DNA of 64,000 bases from Collimonas antrihumi (GTDB lineage Bacteria; Pseudomonadota; Gammaproteobacteria; Burkholderiales; Burkholderiaceae_D): contig NZ_JAGQED010000006.1 of NCBI RefSeq assembly GCF_018304965.1, forward strand, positions 62,001 through 126,000, written 5' to 3'. Numbering within the stretch: the stretch's first letter is position 1; every line of letters starts with the position of its first letter. Below the pieces are notes generated by a model, which saw nothing but the letters and a program-made list of their open reading frames with translations, was not told the DNA's origin and did no database searches. A program made the translations under genes and the position numbers. This document shows, piece after piece, positions 29,581 through 38,514 of this stretch.

Positions 29581-29587
29581 ACCTGGA

Positions 29588-30265
29588 ATGCGCCGCATGT
29601 TCAATCCGACACCAAGACAATTCAAGTGCCTTAAAGTAGCCCTGTTTGCGTTGGCCTTGCTGCCGGCTGCAAGGCTGCTGCTGTTTGGCTTTACCGATCG
29701 GCTGGGCGCCAATCCGATCGAATTCATCACGCGCAGCAGCGGCGACTGGACCCTTTATTTCCTCTGCATCACCTTGGCCGTAACGCCGTTGCGTCGTTTC
29801 ACCAACTGGAACTGGCTCATCAAGTTACGGCGCATGCTGGGTTTGTTCGTCTTTTTTTATGCCAGCCTGCATTTCACGACATTTCTCTGGTTCGATCATT
29901 TCTTCGATGTTGCGGAGATGCTCAAAGACGTGGTCAAACGTCCTTTCATCACAGTTGGTTTCATCGCTTTCGTCTTGCTGATACCGCTGGCGCTCACCAG
30001 CACCAACGGCATGATCCGCCGCCTCGGCGGCAAGCGCTGGCAATGGCTGCATCGCAGCCTGTATGCAATTGCCATGCTGGGTATCTTGCATTTCTGGTGG
30101 ATGCGCGCCGGCAAGCATAATTTCGAAAAACCGATTCTGTTTGGGACTATCGTCGGCGCGCTGCTGCTGGTGCGAGTGTGGTATGCCTGGCGCAATCGCG
30201 GCGGCGGCGCTGCAAGATCGCCTGCCGCCGTTCAGAAGCGCCAGGTCACCCCGACGCCGACCTGA
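29588..30265 (+). CDS. msrQ: Haem-binding membrane subunit MsrQ (YedZ)
   Basis: The 225-residue protein has about six hydrophobic segments and the conserved features EFITRSSGDWTLYFLCITLA, LRRMLGLFVFFYASLH and WQWLHRSLYAIAMLGILHFW, whose histidines ligate haem b. It passes electrons from the respiratory chain to MsrP. It is co-operonic with msrP. Its last 34 bases overlap the convergent outer-membrane protein gene. Confidence 0.95.
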   Translation: MRRMFNPTPRQFKCLKVALFALALLPAARLLLFGFTDRLGANPIEFITRSSGDWTLYFLCITLAVTPLRRFTNWNWLIKLRRMLGLFVFFYASLHFTTFLWFDHFFDVAEMLKDVVKRPFITVGFIAFVLLIPLALTSTNGMIRRLGGKRWQWLHRSLYAIAMLGILHFWWMRAGKHNFEKPILFGTIVGALLLVRVWYAWRNRGGGAARSPAAVQKRQVTPTPT

Positions 30266-30999
30266 CGATGGGTCTGGGCCGCGCAAGGACCGCAGCCGAT
30301 GCCGAATTTCAGTCCCAGATCGAGGTCGAGATTCGGCGTTGGCGAATAGACTATCCCGGTCAGTACATAGCCCGGATTGCTACTCGAATGCGGGTCGCCG
30401 CCGGTATCGCTGGCGCGTTCGGTATTGCTCAGGATGCCGCCGTCCAGAGCCACGCTCCATTTGGGATTAAGCGCATACAGCACATACGCCGATAAACGCC
30501 ACTGCATGGTGCGGTTGGCTTGCTGATCGGTAGCCAGGCGATACCGGTTGTAATACGCGGCCAGGTTGCCGCTGAAGGCCCAGTCGCCGTTTTGATAGCT
30601 GCTGATCAGCGTCAGCGACATGCTAGTGGCGCCTCGTCCCAGGCCACGGTTGGGATCGCCGCTCGGGAATGTTATCTCAGGCTTCACGCCAAGGCTAAAG
30701 TCATCGTGTTCCAGCAGCCGCCATTTCACGCCCAGTGCAATGTCATTGATGCCCGAGGGCTGTGACAGGGTTGCGGGTGGATTGACGTAGATATCGAGAT
30801 TTTTCAGTAAACCATAGCTGTAGGTAAAGTTGGCCACATGCGTATGCACCTCGTTCTGGCGCAACCAGTCGGTGTTCAGCTCCAGCTGATGATTGCCGCT
30901 ATCCTGGGTGTTGGTGTCGTCGGTCACCAACGGATGGTTGGCATGTGCGGCTTGCATCAGAAAACAGGAAGATATGGCAGTGAGCACGAGCTGTCGCAT
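30232..30999 (-). CDS. Predicted outer-membrane beta-barrel protein
   Basis: The 255-residue product has a signal peptide ending near QAAHA (residue 20) and alternating strands through to a C-terminal aromatic residue (VGVGVTWRF), the signal for outer-membrane insertion. Features such as SGINDIALGVKWRLLE and GVKPEITFPSGDPNRGLG recall the transporter/MetA-pathway phenol degradation-like barrel family, whose role is unclear. It is convergent with msrQ, overlapping it by 34 bases. No specific function can be given. Confidence 0.75.
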   Translation of the reverse strand: MRQLVLTAISSCFLMQAAHANHPLVTDDTNTQDSGNHQLELNTDWLRQNEVHTHVANFTYSYGLLKNLDIYVNPPATLSQPSGINDIALGVKWRLLEHDDFSLGVKPEITFPSGDPNRGLGRGATSMSLTLISSYQNGDWAFSGNLAAYYNRYRLATDQQANRTMQWRLSAYVLYALNPKWSVALDGGILSNTERASDTGGDPHSSSNPGYVLTGIVYSPTPNLDLDLGLKFGIGCGPCAAQTHRQVGVGVTWRF

Positions 31000-31023
31000 G
31001 GTCTTCCTGTTTCTTTGATTTGA

Positions 31024-32310
31024 TTAAGGCGATATGAGTGATTCCAGGGCAAACAGATCGGCTGGATTCTCGCGTTGACGGATCAGGTGCACTTGCGCGC
31101 CGTCCACCATCACTTCAGCGGCGCGGCCGCGTGTGTTGTAGTTGGAAGCCATCGTCATGCCGTAAGCGCCGGCTGACATCAGCGCCAGCAAATCGCCTGC
31201 TTCGATCGACAGCGAACGGGAGCGCGCCAGCCAGTCGCCCGACTCGCACACCGGGCCGACCACGTCATAGGTCTGCGCCGCAGTGTCTCGTTGAATGACG
31301 GTCTGGACGCCGTGCCACGCTTGGTACATTGCCGGCCGCATCAAGTCGTTCATGGCGGCATCGACCACCGCAAAATTCTTCGCTTCCGAATGTTTCAGGT
31401 ACTGAATCTCGGTAAGAAGGATGCCGGCGTTACCGACAATCGAACGGCCCGGTTCAAACATCACCTTGATCGGCGCACCCTGGTATTTTTGCTGGCGCCA
31501 GGCGTCGATCCGGGCAAACAGGCGGCCCAGGTAATCGCCGATGGCGACCGGCTGTTCGTCGTCATAGGTAATGCCGATGCCTCCGCCAATATCCAGGTGG
31601 TGCAAGTGGATGCCTTCGCTCGCCAGCTGGTCGATCAGTTCAATCAACTTGTCCAATGCTTCCAGCATGGGTGCGTCGTCCAGCAACTGCGAACCGATAT
31701 GGCAATCGATCCCGGCCACATCGATATGCGGCAGCGCGGCAGCGGTCCGGTAGCACGACAGGGCGTCCTCATACGCCACCCCGAATTTGTTTTCCTTGAG
31801 GCCGGTCGAGATGTAAGGATGGGTTTTGGCATCGACGTTAGGATTGACGCGCAGCGAAATGGCAGCGCGCTTACCCATGGCGCCGGCAACTTCGTTCAGG
31901 CGATGCAGTTCCGGGATCGATTCAACGTTGAAGCAAAGAATGTCATGCGACAAGGCCAGGCGCATTTCTTCACGCGATTTGCCGACGCCGGAAAAAATTA
32001 CTTTGGAGGGATCGCCGCCGGCGGCGATTACACGTAATAATTCGCCACCTGAGACAATATCGAAACCGGAGCCAAGCTGATTCAGCAATTGCAGCACAGC
32101 CAGATTGGAATTGGATTTGACCGAATAACAGATCAGCGCGCCATCCGGCTCACGGCTGTGTTGTTTGCAAGCATCGGCGTAAGCTGAAAAATTGGCGACC
32201 AGTGCGGCTTTGGAATAGACGTAAGTGGGGCTGCCAAATTGCTGCGAAATTGCGCTGAGCGCGACGTTTTCAGCGTGCAGGACGCCATTCTTGTATGAAA
32301 AATACGACAT
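31024..32310 (-). CDS. lysA: Diaminopimelate decarboxylase
   Basis: The 428-residue PLP enzyme converts meso-diaminopimelate to lysine. K34 in TYVYSKAALVANFSAY is the expected PLP lysine; HIGSQL, HHLDIGGGIGI and GPVCESGDW are family motifs binding cofactor phosphate and substrate. The length is normal. It follows a small lipoprotein gene by 8 bases, a conserved pairing in proteobacteria. Confidence 0.97.
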   Translation of the reverse strand: MSYFSYKNGVLHAENVALSAISQQFGSPTYVYSKAALVANFSAYADACKQHSREPDGALICYSVKSNSNLAVLQLLNQLGSGFDIVSGGELLRVIAAGGDPSKVIFSGVGKSREEMRLALSHDILCFNVESIPELHRLNEVAGAMGKRAAISLRVNPNVDAKTHPYISTGLKENKFGVAYEDALSCYRTAAALPHIDVAGIDCHIGSQLLDDAPMLEALDKLIELIDQLASEGIHLHHLDIGGGIGITYDDEQPVAIGDYLGRLFARIDAWRQQKYQGAPIKVMFEPGRSIVGNAGILLTEIQYLKHSEAKNFAVVDAAMNDLMRPAMYQAWHGVQTVIQRDTAAQTYDVVGPVCESGDWLARSRSLSIEAGDLLALMSAGAYGMTMASNYNTRGRAAEVMVDGAQVHLIRQRENPADLFALESLISP

Positions 32311-32318
32311 AGGGCAGC

Positions 32319-32567
32319 TTATTTGGGGGCAGATGTTGTTGGAGTGACTATGGTTTTCGGTTGCGCCGCGGAGGTTGGATCGGCGGATTCGCCAGATGTC
32401 TCAGGGGTAACATTTGGCTTAGCTGGCGCCGGTGCAGTTCTGACCACAGGCGGCGGTAGCTTGGCCGGCATGAACAACGGGCCTTTTTGGCCGCATGCTG
32501 CCAGGCTGAGCGTAACCGGGATCACGGCGATCATGGTGATGCGCGACAAATCAAAAATGGGTTTCAC
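32319..32567 (-). CDS. lptM: LptM-like small lipoprotein (YifL family)
   Basis: The 82-residue product has a lipobox, LSLAACGQKGPLFMP, with the lipidated cysteine at residue 25. The CGQKGPL segment is the hallmark of the YifL/LptM family, which in E. coli assists maturation of the LptD translocon. The rest is a Pro/Ala/Thr-rich tail. It forms an operon with lysA, as commonly seen, and is divergent from cyaY. Confidence 0.85.
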   Translation of the reverse strand: MKPIFDLSRITMIAVIPVTLSLAACGQKGPLFMPAKLPPPVVRTAPAPAKPNVTPETSGESADPTSAAQPKTIVTPTTSAPK

Positions 32568-32608
32568 GGATTAGAATCACAGTTTAACGAAACGGATTGG
32601 AGTGTAGC

Positions 32609-32935
32609 ATGACAGAATCAGAATTCCTGGCTGCGGCAGAGGCTGCCTTGGGCAAGATCGAGACGGCGCTGGAGCATGCCGCCGATAATACCGATCTGGA
32701 TGTCGAGTGCAGCCGTAGCGGCAACGTGCTGGAGATCGAGTTCGTCGACAATGGCAGCAAGATTATCGTCAATAGCCAGGCGCCAATGCAGGAATTATGG
32801 ATTGCCGCAAAATCCGGCGGCTTCCACTTCAAGCAAAAAGGCGATATCTGGGTCAATACACGCGACGGTTCAGAATTCTTTACGGCCTTGTCGGCGATGA
32901 TCAGTGCCCAGGGCGGCGTAGCGATAGCGCTGTAA
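32609..32935 (+). CDS. cyaY: Iron-sulfur cluster assembly protein CyaY (bacterial frataxin)
   Basis: The 108-residue product begins MTESEFLAAAEAALGKIETA with the acidic first helix, then NVLEIEFVDNGSKIIVNSQA and ELWIAAKSGGFHFK, typical of frataxin. It binds iron and regulates IscS-dependent cluster assembly. The ATG at 32609 follows TTGGAGTG with good spacing. The gene is divergent from lptM-lysA across 41 bases, as in many proteobacteria. Confidence 0.95.
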   Translation: MTESEFLAAAEAALGKIETALEHAADNTDLDVECSRSGNVLEIEFVDNGSKIIVNSQAPMQELWIAAKSGGFHFKQKGDIWVNTRDGSEFFTALSAMISAQGGVAIAL

Positions 32936-33117
32936 ATTTTTCTTGCCGGTATAGTCAGGCAAAGGATTTCTCGCGGTGCATTTGTCGTAAGATATGAACA
33001 ACGCAATGTTGTTTTGATACATTCGTTCGCCAGCTGTACCACGGGCTTGATTTGAAGGTTCGCAAGAACTGCATCAAGAAGAGTTGTTCAACGCTTCTCA
33101 ACTATCGATAGCGACCA

Positions 33118-34425
33118 ATGGACACGATAATAGTCAGGGATTCGGAAGAACCAGGTGTTTGGGGATCTGCCTGCGGCGACGGCAAGCCAGGCGGCTATCG
33201 ACAGTGGCGCCGGGCGAGCGCCATCTTTTTGACAAGCGCATTCCTGGCGACAATCGAACTGGCAGGGGCGGCCAACGCTCCCGCCTTGGCCGCTGCGGCC
33301 AACCAGAACAATCCAATCGGCAATCCGGTCAGCAACGGCGCGGCCGAAGCGCCCAGACACTGGGCCGCGGATACCACCAACGGCTGCAAAGTCTGGAGCG
33401 CTGGAGAGATCGCGAGTGACGTCACAGCGCGTTGGAGCGGGCGCTGCGAAAATAATTTTGCACAAGGTCCGGGAACCGTACGCTGGCTGAGTAACAACAA
33501 GCAGGTGGCGGAACTGACCGGCACCATGGAGCAAGGGAAAATACGCGGTCACACTACCGGCGTCGAAGAACCGGGCAATCGTATTGATGGCATGTTTATC
33601 GATTCCTTGCCGGAGGGCGAGGGCAAGGCCAGTTTTGTTGACGGCTCGGTTTATAACGGCATGTGGCATCGCGGCCGCCAACTGGGCTACGGGATCATGA
33701 CGTTTCCGCCGGCGCATCCGCAATATCAGGAGATGCTGAACGAAGGCAGGGGCAGAAGAACCGAGAATGGCACTTATGAATTGCGCGGCTGGTGGGAGGG
33801 GAAAACCTTCGTCACTCCCTGCGACAGCGAAGATGAGTGTGAAAAAAAATTGGTGGCCCAGATCAAGCGCGAGCAAGAAGCAGCCGCTGCCAAGGCAGGC
33901 ACTCCTGTGGCACCCGTACCAGCCGCGACGGTTACTCCCGCTGCCGGGCCTGTCGCAACGACACCTGCAACAACTCCTGCAACAACTCCTGCTGCGGCGC
34001 CTGGAGCTACGACGCCGGCAATTCCTGCAACCGAGCCAGTAGTTACGGCACCAGCAATTCCTGTTGTCGAGCCCGTCACTGCGACGCCGGCAATTCCTGC
34101 AGCTGAGCCTGCAGTTACGACACCAGTAACTCCTGCTGTCGAGCCCGTCACGACGACGCCAACGATTCCTGCTGCTGAGCCCGTAGCTACGACGCCAGCA
34201 ATTCCTGTTGTCGAACCCGTAGCGAACACACCAAAAACCGAATTGCCTGCAATGGAACCTGCGCCAGCGGCAACCGCGCCGATGCCGGAATTACCTGCCG
34301 TGGCGCCGTCGACTTCAGCGCCCGCTACTCCCGTTGCAGAGCCTGTCGGCGAGCCTGCCAGCGAACCTGCGGCAGTGCCTGACGACAAGCCTGCTGTTGT
34401 GCCAGAGGCGGCGCCGGTTACCTAG
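33118..34425 (+). CDS. Secreted MORN-repeat protein with Pro-rich 12-residue repeats
   Basis: I do not recognise this 435-residue protein as a named gene. Residues 30-58 resemble a late signal peptide (RQWRRASAIFLTSAFLATIE), so the true start may be downstream of 33118, where no good ribosome binding site is seen. Residues 110-210 contain MORN-like motifs (EGEGKASFVDGSVYNGMWHR then LGYGIMTFP). From about residue 255 the sequence is Ala/Thr/Pro-rich, with six 12-residue repeats of type TTPAIPAAEPVV at residues 298-369. It may be a periplasmic or envelope-spanning protein; its role is unknown. Confidence 0.7.
   Translation: MDTIIVRDSEEPGVWGSACGDGKPGGYRQWRRASAIFLTSAFLATIELAGAANAPALAAAANQNNPIGNPVSNGAAEAPRHWAADTTNGCKVWSAGEIASDVTARWSGRCENNFAQGPGTVRWLSNNKQVAELTGTMEQGKIRGHTTGVEEPGNRIDGMFIDSLPEGEGKASFVDGSVYNGMWHRGRQLGYGIMTFPPAHPQYQEMLNEGRGRRTENGTYELRGWWEGKTFVTPCDSEDECEKKLVAQIKREQEAAAAKAGTPVAPVPAATVTPAAGPVATTPATTPATTPAAAPGATTPAIPATEPVVTAPAIPVVEPVTATPAIPAAEPAVTTPVTPAVEPVTTTPTIPAAEPVATTPAIPVVEPVANTPKTELPAMEPAPAATAPMPELPAVAPSTSAPATPVAEPVGEPASEPAAVPDDKPAVVPEAAPVT
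34009..34224 (+). repeat. Six 36-bp degenerate tandem repeats in the MORN protein gene
   Basis: Units begin at 34009, 34045, 34081, 34117, 34153 and 34189 and encode variants of (T/A)(T/A)P-AIP-xxEPVx. They alternate between AIPAAEP-like and AIPVVEP-like forms, suggesting a 72-bp higher-order duplication. The unit keeps the frame. Confidence 0.85.
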
Positions 34426-34541
34426 GATTCCGGGCATGAAGCACCACTTGATTTAAAACGGATCCAGCTGATCAAGGCTGCACCACATATTTTTGAAACG
34501 ACCGAACCCGGCGCTTGCTGGACCTGTATTCGAATTGAAAC

Positions 34542-34571
34542 GCAGGGTGGGCAATCAAGCTTGCCCCCTGC
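34542..34571. terminator. Hairpin between convergent genes, related to the GGGTGGGCA repeat family
   Basis: GCAGGGTGGGCAA (34542-34554) pairs with TTGCCCCCTGC (34561-34571) with one bulged base. It lies just downstream of the PBP1A stop codon on the minus strand, between it and the convergent MORN gene. The arm shares AGGGTGGGCAA with the repeat element at 1001-1120. There is no T-run, so termination is not certain. Confidence 0.45.
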
Positions 34572-34578
34572 ATATCGA

Positions 34579-36981
34579 TCAGAACAATTCGTTCTTGACT
34601 TCGTCCCTGGCTTTCTCTTCTTCCGTTGGCGCGGTGCTGCCGCCGCCAAGGCTTTGGGTAGCGATGCCCGGCGGGTATTCAGCGTAGTAGTATTCGCCGC
34701 CGGAATGCACCAAGCCTTCCGGCACCACGCGGTCTTCCATCGGCACGCCCTTCAACGCCTGTTGCATGAAGCTGATCCAGATCGGCAGCGCCAGGCCGCC
34801 GCCGGTCTCCTTGTCGCCCAGGCTGCGCGGCTGATCGTAACCCATCCAGCCGACTGCCACCAGCGATGGCTGATAACCGGCAAACCAGGCATCCAGCGAG
34901 TCGTTGGTGGTGCCGGTCTTGCCGGCCAGGTCGGTACGGTTGAGCGACAGCGCCTTGACTGCGGTGCCGTAGCGCACGACGTCACGCATCATGCTATCCA
35001 TCATGAAGGCGTTGCGCGGATCGATGATGCGGTTGGCTTCGTCGCCAGCGATCTCCGGATGGACTTGCGACAACACATTGCCATCGGCATCGGTAATCTT
35101 GCTGATGATGTAGGGACTGACTTTATAACCACCGTTGGCGAAGACGGCATAACCGTCCACCATTTGCAGCGGCGTCACTGCGCCGGCGCCCAGGGCCAGT
35201 GTCAGGTATGGCGGATTTTTGTCAGCATCAAAACCAAAACGCGTCACATATTCCTGCCCGTATTTGGCACCGATCCTATCCAGGATGCGCACCGAGACCA
35301 CGTTTTTCGACTTGGTCAGTGCACGGCGCATGCTCATCGGACCTTCGTACTTGTTGCCGTAGTTCTTCGGTTGCCAGATCTGGCCGCCGGTCTGGCCGCC
35401 GCCGTAGGTGAGCGGCGCATCATTGATGATGGTGGCCGGCGACAAGCCCTTTTCCAGCGAGGCGGAATAAATGAATGGCTTGAATGACGAACCCGGCTGG
35501 CGCCAGGCTTGCGTGACGTGATTGAATTTATTGCGGTTGAAGTCGAACCCGCCTATCAAGGCGCGGATGGCGCCATCCTTGGTGTCGGCGGCGACAAAGG
35601 CCGATTCCACTGCCGGCATCTGGGTGATACTCCAGTTTTTTCCTTCCAGCATGACGCGGATGATGGCGCCGCGTTTGACTTTACGTTGCGGCGGCGCTTT
35701 GTCGCTCAGCAAATTTGTGGCGATGCTCAGGCCGGCGCCGCTGATACTGATTTCCTGACCCGAGGACAGTAGTGCACGGACCAGTTTCGGGGTTGCCTCC
35801 AGTACCACCGCCGCCACGATTTCATCGCTGTCAGGATGGTCTGCCAGTTCTACTTCGATCGCGTCTTCGGCTTCTTCCTTGGTGCCGTCCGGGATATCCA
35901 TATAACCCTCCGGGCCCCGATAGCCACGTCGCTTCTCATAATCCATGACGCCGCGGCGCAGCGCTATATAAGCGGCGTCCTGGTCGGCCTTGGTGATGGT
36001 GGTGAAGACGTTGAGGCCACGCGTATAGGTATTTTCCTTGAACTGCTCGTACACCAGCTGGCGTGCCATTTCGGCGACGAATTCGGCGTGCACGCCAAAC
36101 TCGCTGGCGCCGCTCTTGATGTGCAAGGTTTCGTTCTTGGCCTGTTCGTATTGCGCTGGAGTGATGTAGCCCAGCTGCAGCATGCGCAGCAAGATATATT
36201 GCTGCCGCACTGTAGCCCGTTTCGGATTGACGACCGGATTGTTGGCTGATGGCGCTTTCGGCAACCCGGCGAGCATCGCGGCTTCGGCGGTGGTGATGTC
36301 TTGCAGCTTCTTGCCGAAATAGATCTGCGCCGCCGAAGCAAAGCCGTAAGCACGCTGGCCCAGATAAATCTGGTTCATGTAGACCTCAAGAATCTGGTCC
36401 TTGGTCAGGTTGCGCTCGATTTTCCATGCCAGCGGAATTTCATATAGAAATTTGCGCGACGCTTTCTGGAAGAAGGTCGGCTCGTTGCTGGTCAGGAAAA
36501 AATTGCGGGCGACTTGCTGGGTGATGGTACTGGCACCGCCGCCACCGCCGGTCAGGTTGGAAAAACTGGCGCGCAAGATGCCCTGATAGTCGACTCCGCC
36601 ATGTTGGTAAAAACGATCGTCTTCGATCGCCAGCACAGCCTTCTTCATCACATCGGGAATCTCGTTGATGCGCACCAGGCTGCGCCGCTCTTCGCCGAAT
36701 TCGCCGATCAGGACGCCGTCGGCCGAGAAAATGCGCAACGGAATCTTGGGTTTGTAGTCGGTCAGCGAATCCAGTTCCGGCAAATTCGGGTAAGCCATCG
36801 CCAGCATCAGGAAAAAAGTCAGGCAGCCGATAACCACCAAACCGACAATAATCCCGAAAAAACCAAGTACCAACCGTAGCAACAGCGGCAGGCGACGGCG
36901 CGAAGGGGGAGTGGTTTGCCGGGTGTCGCTGGCTGTGTCTGGTGGCGTCATGCGATGTGTTTTATGAAAGATGGATGCCAC
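34579..36981 (-). CDS. mrcA: Penicillin-binding protein 1A (bifunctional peptidoglycan synthase)
   Basis: The 800-residue protein has a short cytoplasmic tail, one membrane segment near residues 32-62, a glycosyltransferase domain with the catalytic Glu120 (AIEDDRFYQHGGVDYQG), and a transpeptidase domain with the SxxK motif S498-S-F-K, then SKN (LTKSKNVVSVRI) and KTGTT near residue 688. It polymerises and cross-links peptidoglycan. A later start at Met11 is possible. It is divergent from pilMNOPQ, an arrangement widely conserved in proteobacteria. Confidence 0.96.
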   Translation of the reverse strand: MASIFHKTHRMTPPDTASDTRQTTPPSRRRLPLLLRLVLGFFGIIVGLVVIGCLTFFLMLAMAYPNLPELDSLTDYKPKIPLRIFSADGVLIGEFGEERRSLVRINEIPDVMKKAVLAIEDDRFYQHGGVDYQGILRASFSNLTGGGGGASTITQQVARNFFLTSNEPTFFQKASRKFLYEIPLAWKIERNLTKDQILEVYMNQIYLGQRAYGFASAAQIYFGKKLQDITTAEAAMLAGLPKAPSANNPVVNPKRATVRQQYILLRMLQLGYITPAQYEQAKNETLHIKSGASEFGVHAEFVAEMARQLVYEQFKENTYTRGLNVFTTITKADQDAAYIALRRGVMDYEKRRGYRGPEGYMDIPDGTKEEAEDAIEVELADHPDSDEIVAAVVLEATPKLVRALLSSGQEISISGAGLSIATNLLSDKAPPQRKVKRGAIIRVMLEGKNWSITQMPAVESAFVAADTKDGAIRALIGGFDFNRNKFNHVTQAWRQPGSSFKPFIYSASLEKGLSPATIINDAPLTYGGGQTGGQIWQPKNYGNKYEGPMSMRRALTKSKNVVSVRILDRIGAKYGQEYVTRFGFDADKNPPYLTLALGAGAVTPLQMVDGYAVFANGGYKVSPYIISKITDADGNVLSQVHPEIAGDEANRIIDPRNAFMMDSMMRDVVRYGTAVKALSLNRTDLAGKTGTTNDSLDAWFAGYQPSLVAVGWMGYDQPRSLGDKETGGGLALPIWISFMQQALKGVPMEDRVVPEGLVHSGGEYYYAEYPPGIATQSLGGGSTAPTEEEKARDEVKNELF

Positions 36982-37111
36982 GCATTATAGCGGCACAGCG
37001 TCTGGCGCTCGTTAGGTAATACGCTGAACTGTTGCCGAATTGTTCTCGATTTACCTCCGGATTGTCCTCGAATTTCCCCGAACTATCCTTTAACTGTCTT
37101 TCAATGCGCCC

Positions 37112-37128
37112 TTGGCTCAAAACTTGCT
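37112..37128 (+). promoter_or_regulatory. Candidate sigma-54 promoter for the pil operon
   Basis: TTGGCTCAAAACTTGCT keeps the invariant GG and GC dinucleotides at the required 12-base spacing (37114-37115 and 37126-37127) and matches TTGGCxC and TTGCT of the consensus. It would give a leader of about 290 bases before pilM. rpoN lies in this window. A motif of this length can occur by chance. Confidence 0.35.
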
Positions 37129-37283
37129 CTGCATCATGCGTTCTTGATGAACAGCAAGCTGCGTTGCGAAATTCAGACAGAAATTGTCGGTGAAAAACAA
37201 ATTAGGTTAAGTGGAGTCGCTGCGGCGTCTATTTTAGTACTATTTAAACAATTGCCATGTGGAAATTTCTTTACAGCACCGCA

Positions 37284-37312
37284 TTCTTATTGCTACGATT
37301 TCACCTTATAAA
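37284..37312 (+). promoter_or_regulatory. Candidate sigma-70 promoter for the pil operon
   Basis: TTCTTA (37284-37289) and TATAAA (37307-37312) are 17 bases apart; the -10 matches 5/6 and the -35 only 3/6. Transcription would start near 37319, about 110 bases before pilM. Confidence 0.4.
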
Positions 37313-37428
37313 ATTTAACATTGCTGTAAGCCCTGTTTTACAGGTTTTTCCTAACTTCGAGACGGAATCCCGCTAATGGGATCGCCTTGCAGGCAGAATG
37401 TTCCCCAAATAATACATACTCGGGAGAA

Positions 37429-38514
37429 ATGCTCTTGGCATTAGATCTTGGATCGCTGATCGGTAAAAAGAACCCGCCTCTGGTGGGGATTGATATTAGT
37501 ACGTCGGGCGTCAGGCTGGTCGAGCTGTCCGAGACGGGTAAGGATCAATTGCGTCTTGATCGCTTCGCTTCGGAACCATTGCCGCGTGGCGCAGTGGTGG
37601 ATGGCAACATTGAAAATATCGAGCAAGTCACGGAGGTAGTGCGGCGACTGTGGAAAAAAAGCGGCTCCGGCACCAAGCTGGTCGCTTTGGGCATGCCGCC
37701 GGCATCGGTGATTACTAAAAAGATCATTCTGGCCAGCGGCATGCTGGAAGAAGAACTTGAGATGCAGGTCGAATCCGAAGCGAGCCAATATATTCCGTTT
37801 GCGCTGGATGAGGTAAGCCTTGATTTTGACGTTATCGGCCCGGCGCAGCATTCGCCGGACGACGTTGAAGTGCTGCTGGCGGCGACCCGTAAGGAAAAGG
37901 TCGAGGACCGTGTGGCGGTGGCGGAGGCGGCTGGCCTCAAGCCTACCGTGATGGACATCGAGTCCTACGCAGCGCGCGCGGCGATCAATCGCATCATCGG
38001 GCAATTGCCGAAAGCCGGACAAGGGCAGATTGTCGGCCTGTTTCAAATCGGCTCGCAAACCACGCATGTATCGGCTTTGCTGGACGGCCAGCTGATCTAT
38101 GAGCGCGAGCAGCCGTTCGGCGGCAATCAGCTGACGCAGGACATCGTGCGCGCCTATGGCCTGTCATATGAAGAGGCGGATACCAAAAAGCGCAGCGGCG
38201 ATCTGCCTGACGGCTATCAGCAAGAGGTCCTCAACCCGTTCCTGGAGAGCGCTGCACTGGAAGTCACGCGGGCCATCCAGTTCTTCTTTACCTCGACTCC
38301 GTACACCCGCATCGACCAGTTGTTCCTGGCTGGCGGCTGCGCCACTATTCCCGGCCTGGTTGAAGTGGTGGCGGGACGCGCCAAGATTTCCACCTCGGTA
38401 GTCAGTCCGTTTACCGGCATGCAACTGGGGCCGAACGTGAGAGAAAAACAATTGCGCATGGATGCACCGTCTTACCTGGTTGCCTGCGGTCTGGCCATGC
38501 GGAGGTTTGGCTGA
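37429..38514 (+). CDS. pilM: Type IV pilus assembly protein PilM
   Basis: The 361-residue cytoplasmic protein has the actin-like (FtsA/PilM) fold: VGIDISTSGVRLVEL near the N terminus and FLAGGCATIPGLVEVV near the C terminus. It binds the PilN N terminus and forms the inner-membrane alignment platform. The frame is open upstream from a TTG at 37387, but the ATG at 37429 follows GGGAG and is preferred. Its stop overlaps the pilN start by one base. Confidence 0.95.
   Translation: MLLALDLGSLIGKKNPPLVGIDISTSGVRLVELSETGKDQLRLDRFASEPLPRGAVVDGNIENIEQVTEVVRRLWKKSGSGTKLVALGMPPASVITKKIILASGMLEEELEMQVESEASQYIPFALDEVSLDFDVIGPAQHSPDDVEVLLAATRKEKVEDRVAVAEAAGLKPTVMDIESYAARAAINRIIGQLPKAGQGQIVGLFQIGSQTTHVSALLDGQLIYEREQPFGGNQLTQDIVRAYGLSYEEADTKKRSGDLPDGYQQEVLNPFLESAALEVTRAIQFFFTSTPYTRIDQLFLAGGCATIPGLVEVVAGRAKISTSVVSPFTGMQLGPNVREKQLRMDAPSYLVACGLAMRRFG

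Larger units (their letters stand above)
36982..37428. other. 447-bp spacer between divergent PBP1A and pilM
   Basis: No gene is visible. The spacer is AT-richer than its surroundings and holds a sigma-54-like site (37112-37128), a sigma-70-like site (37284-37312) and a small inverted repeat CTGTAA...TTACAG (37324-37343) followed by GTTTTT. Promoters for both genes are expected here. Confidence 0.6.
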
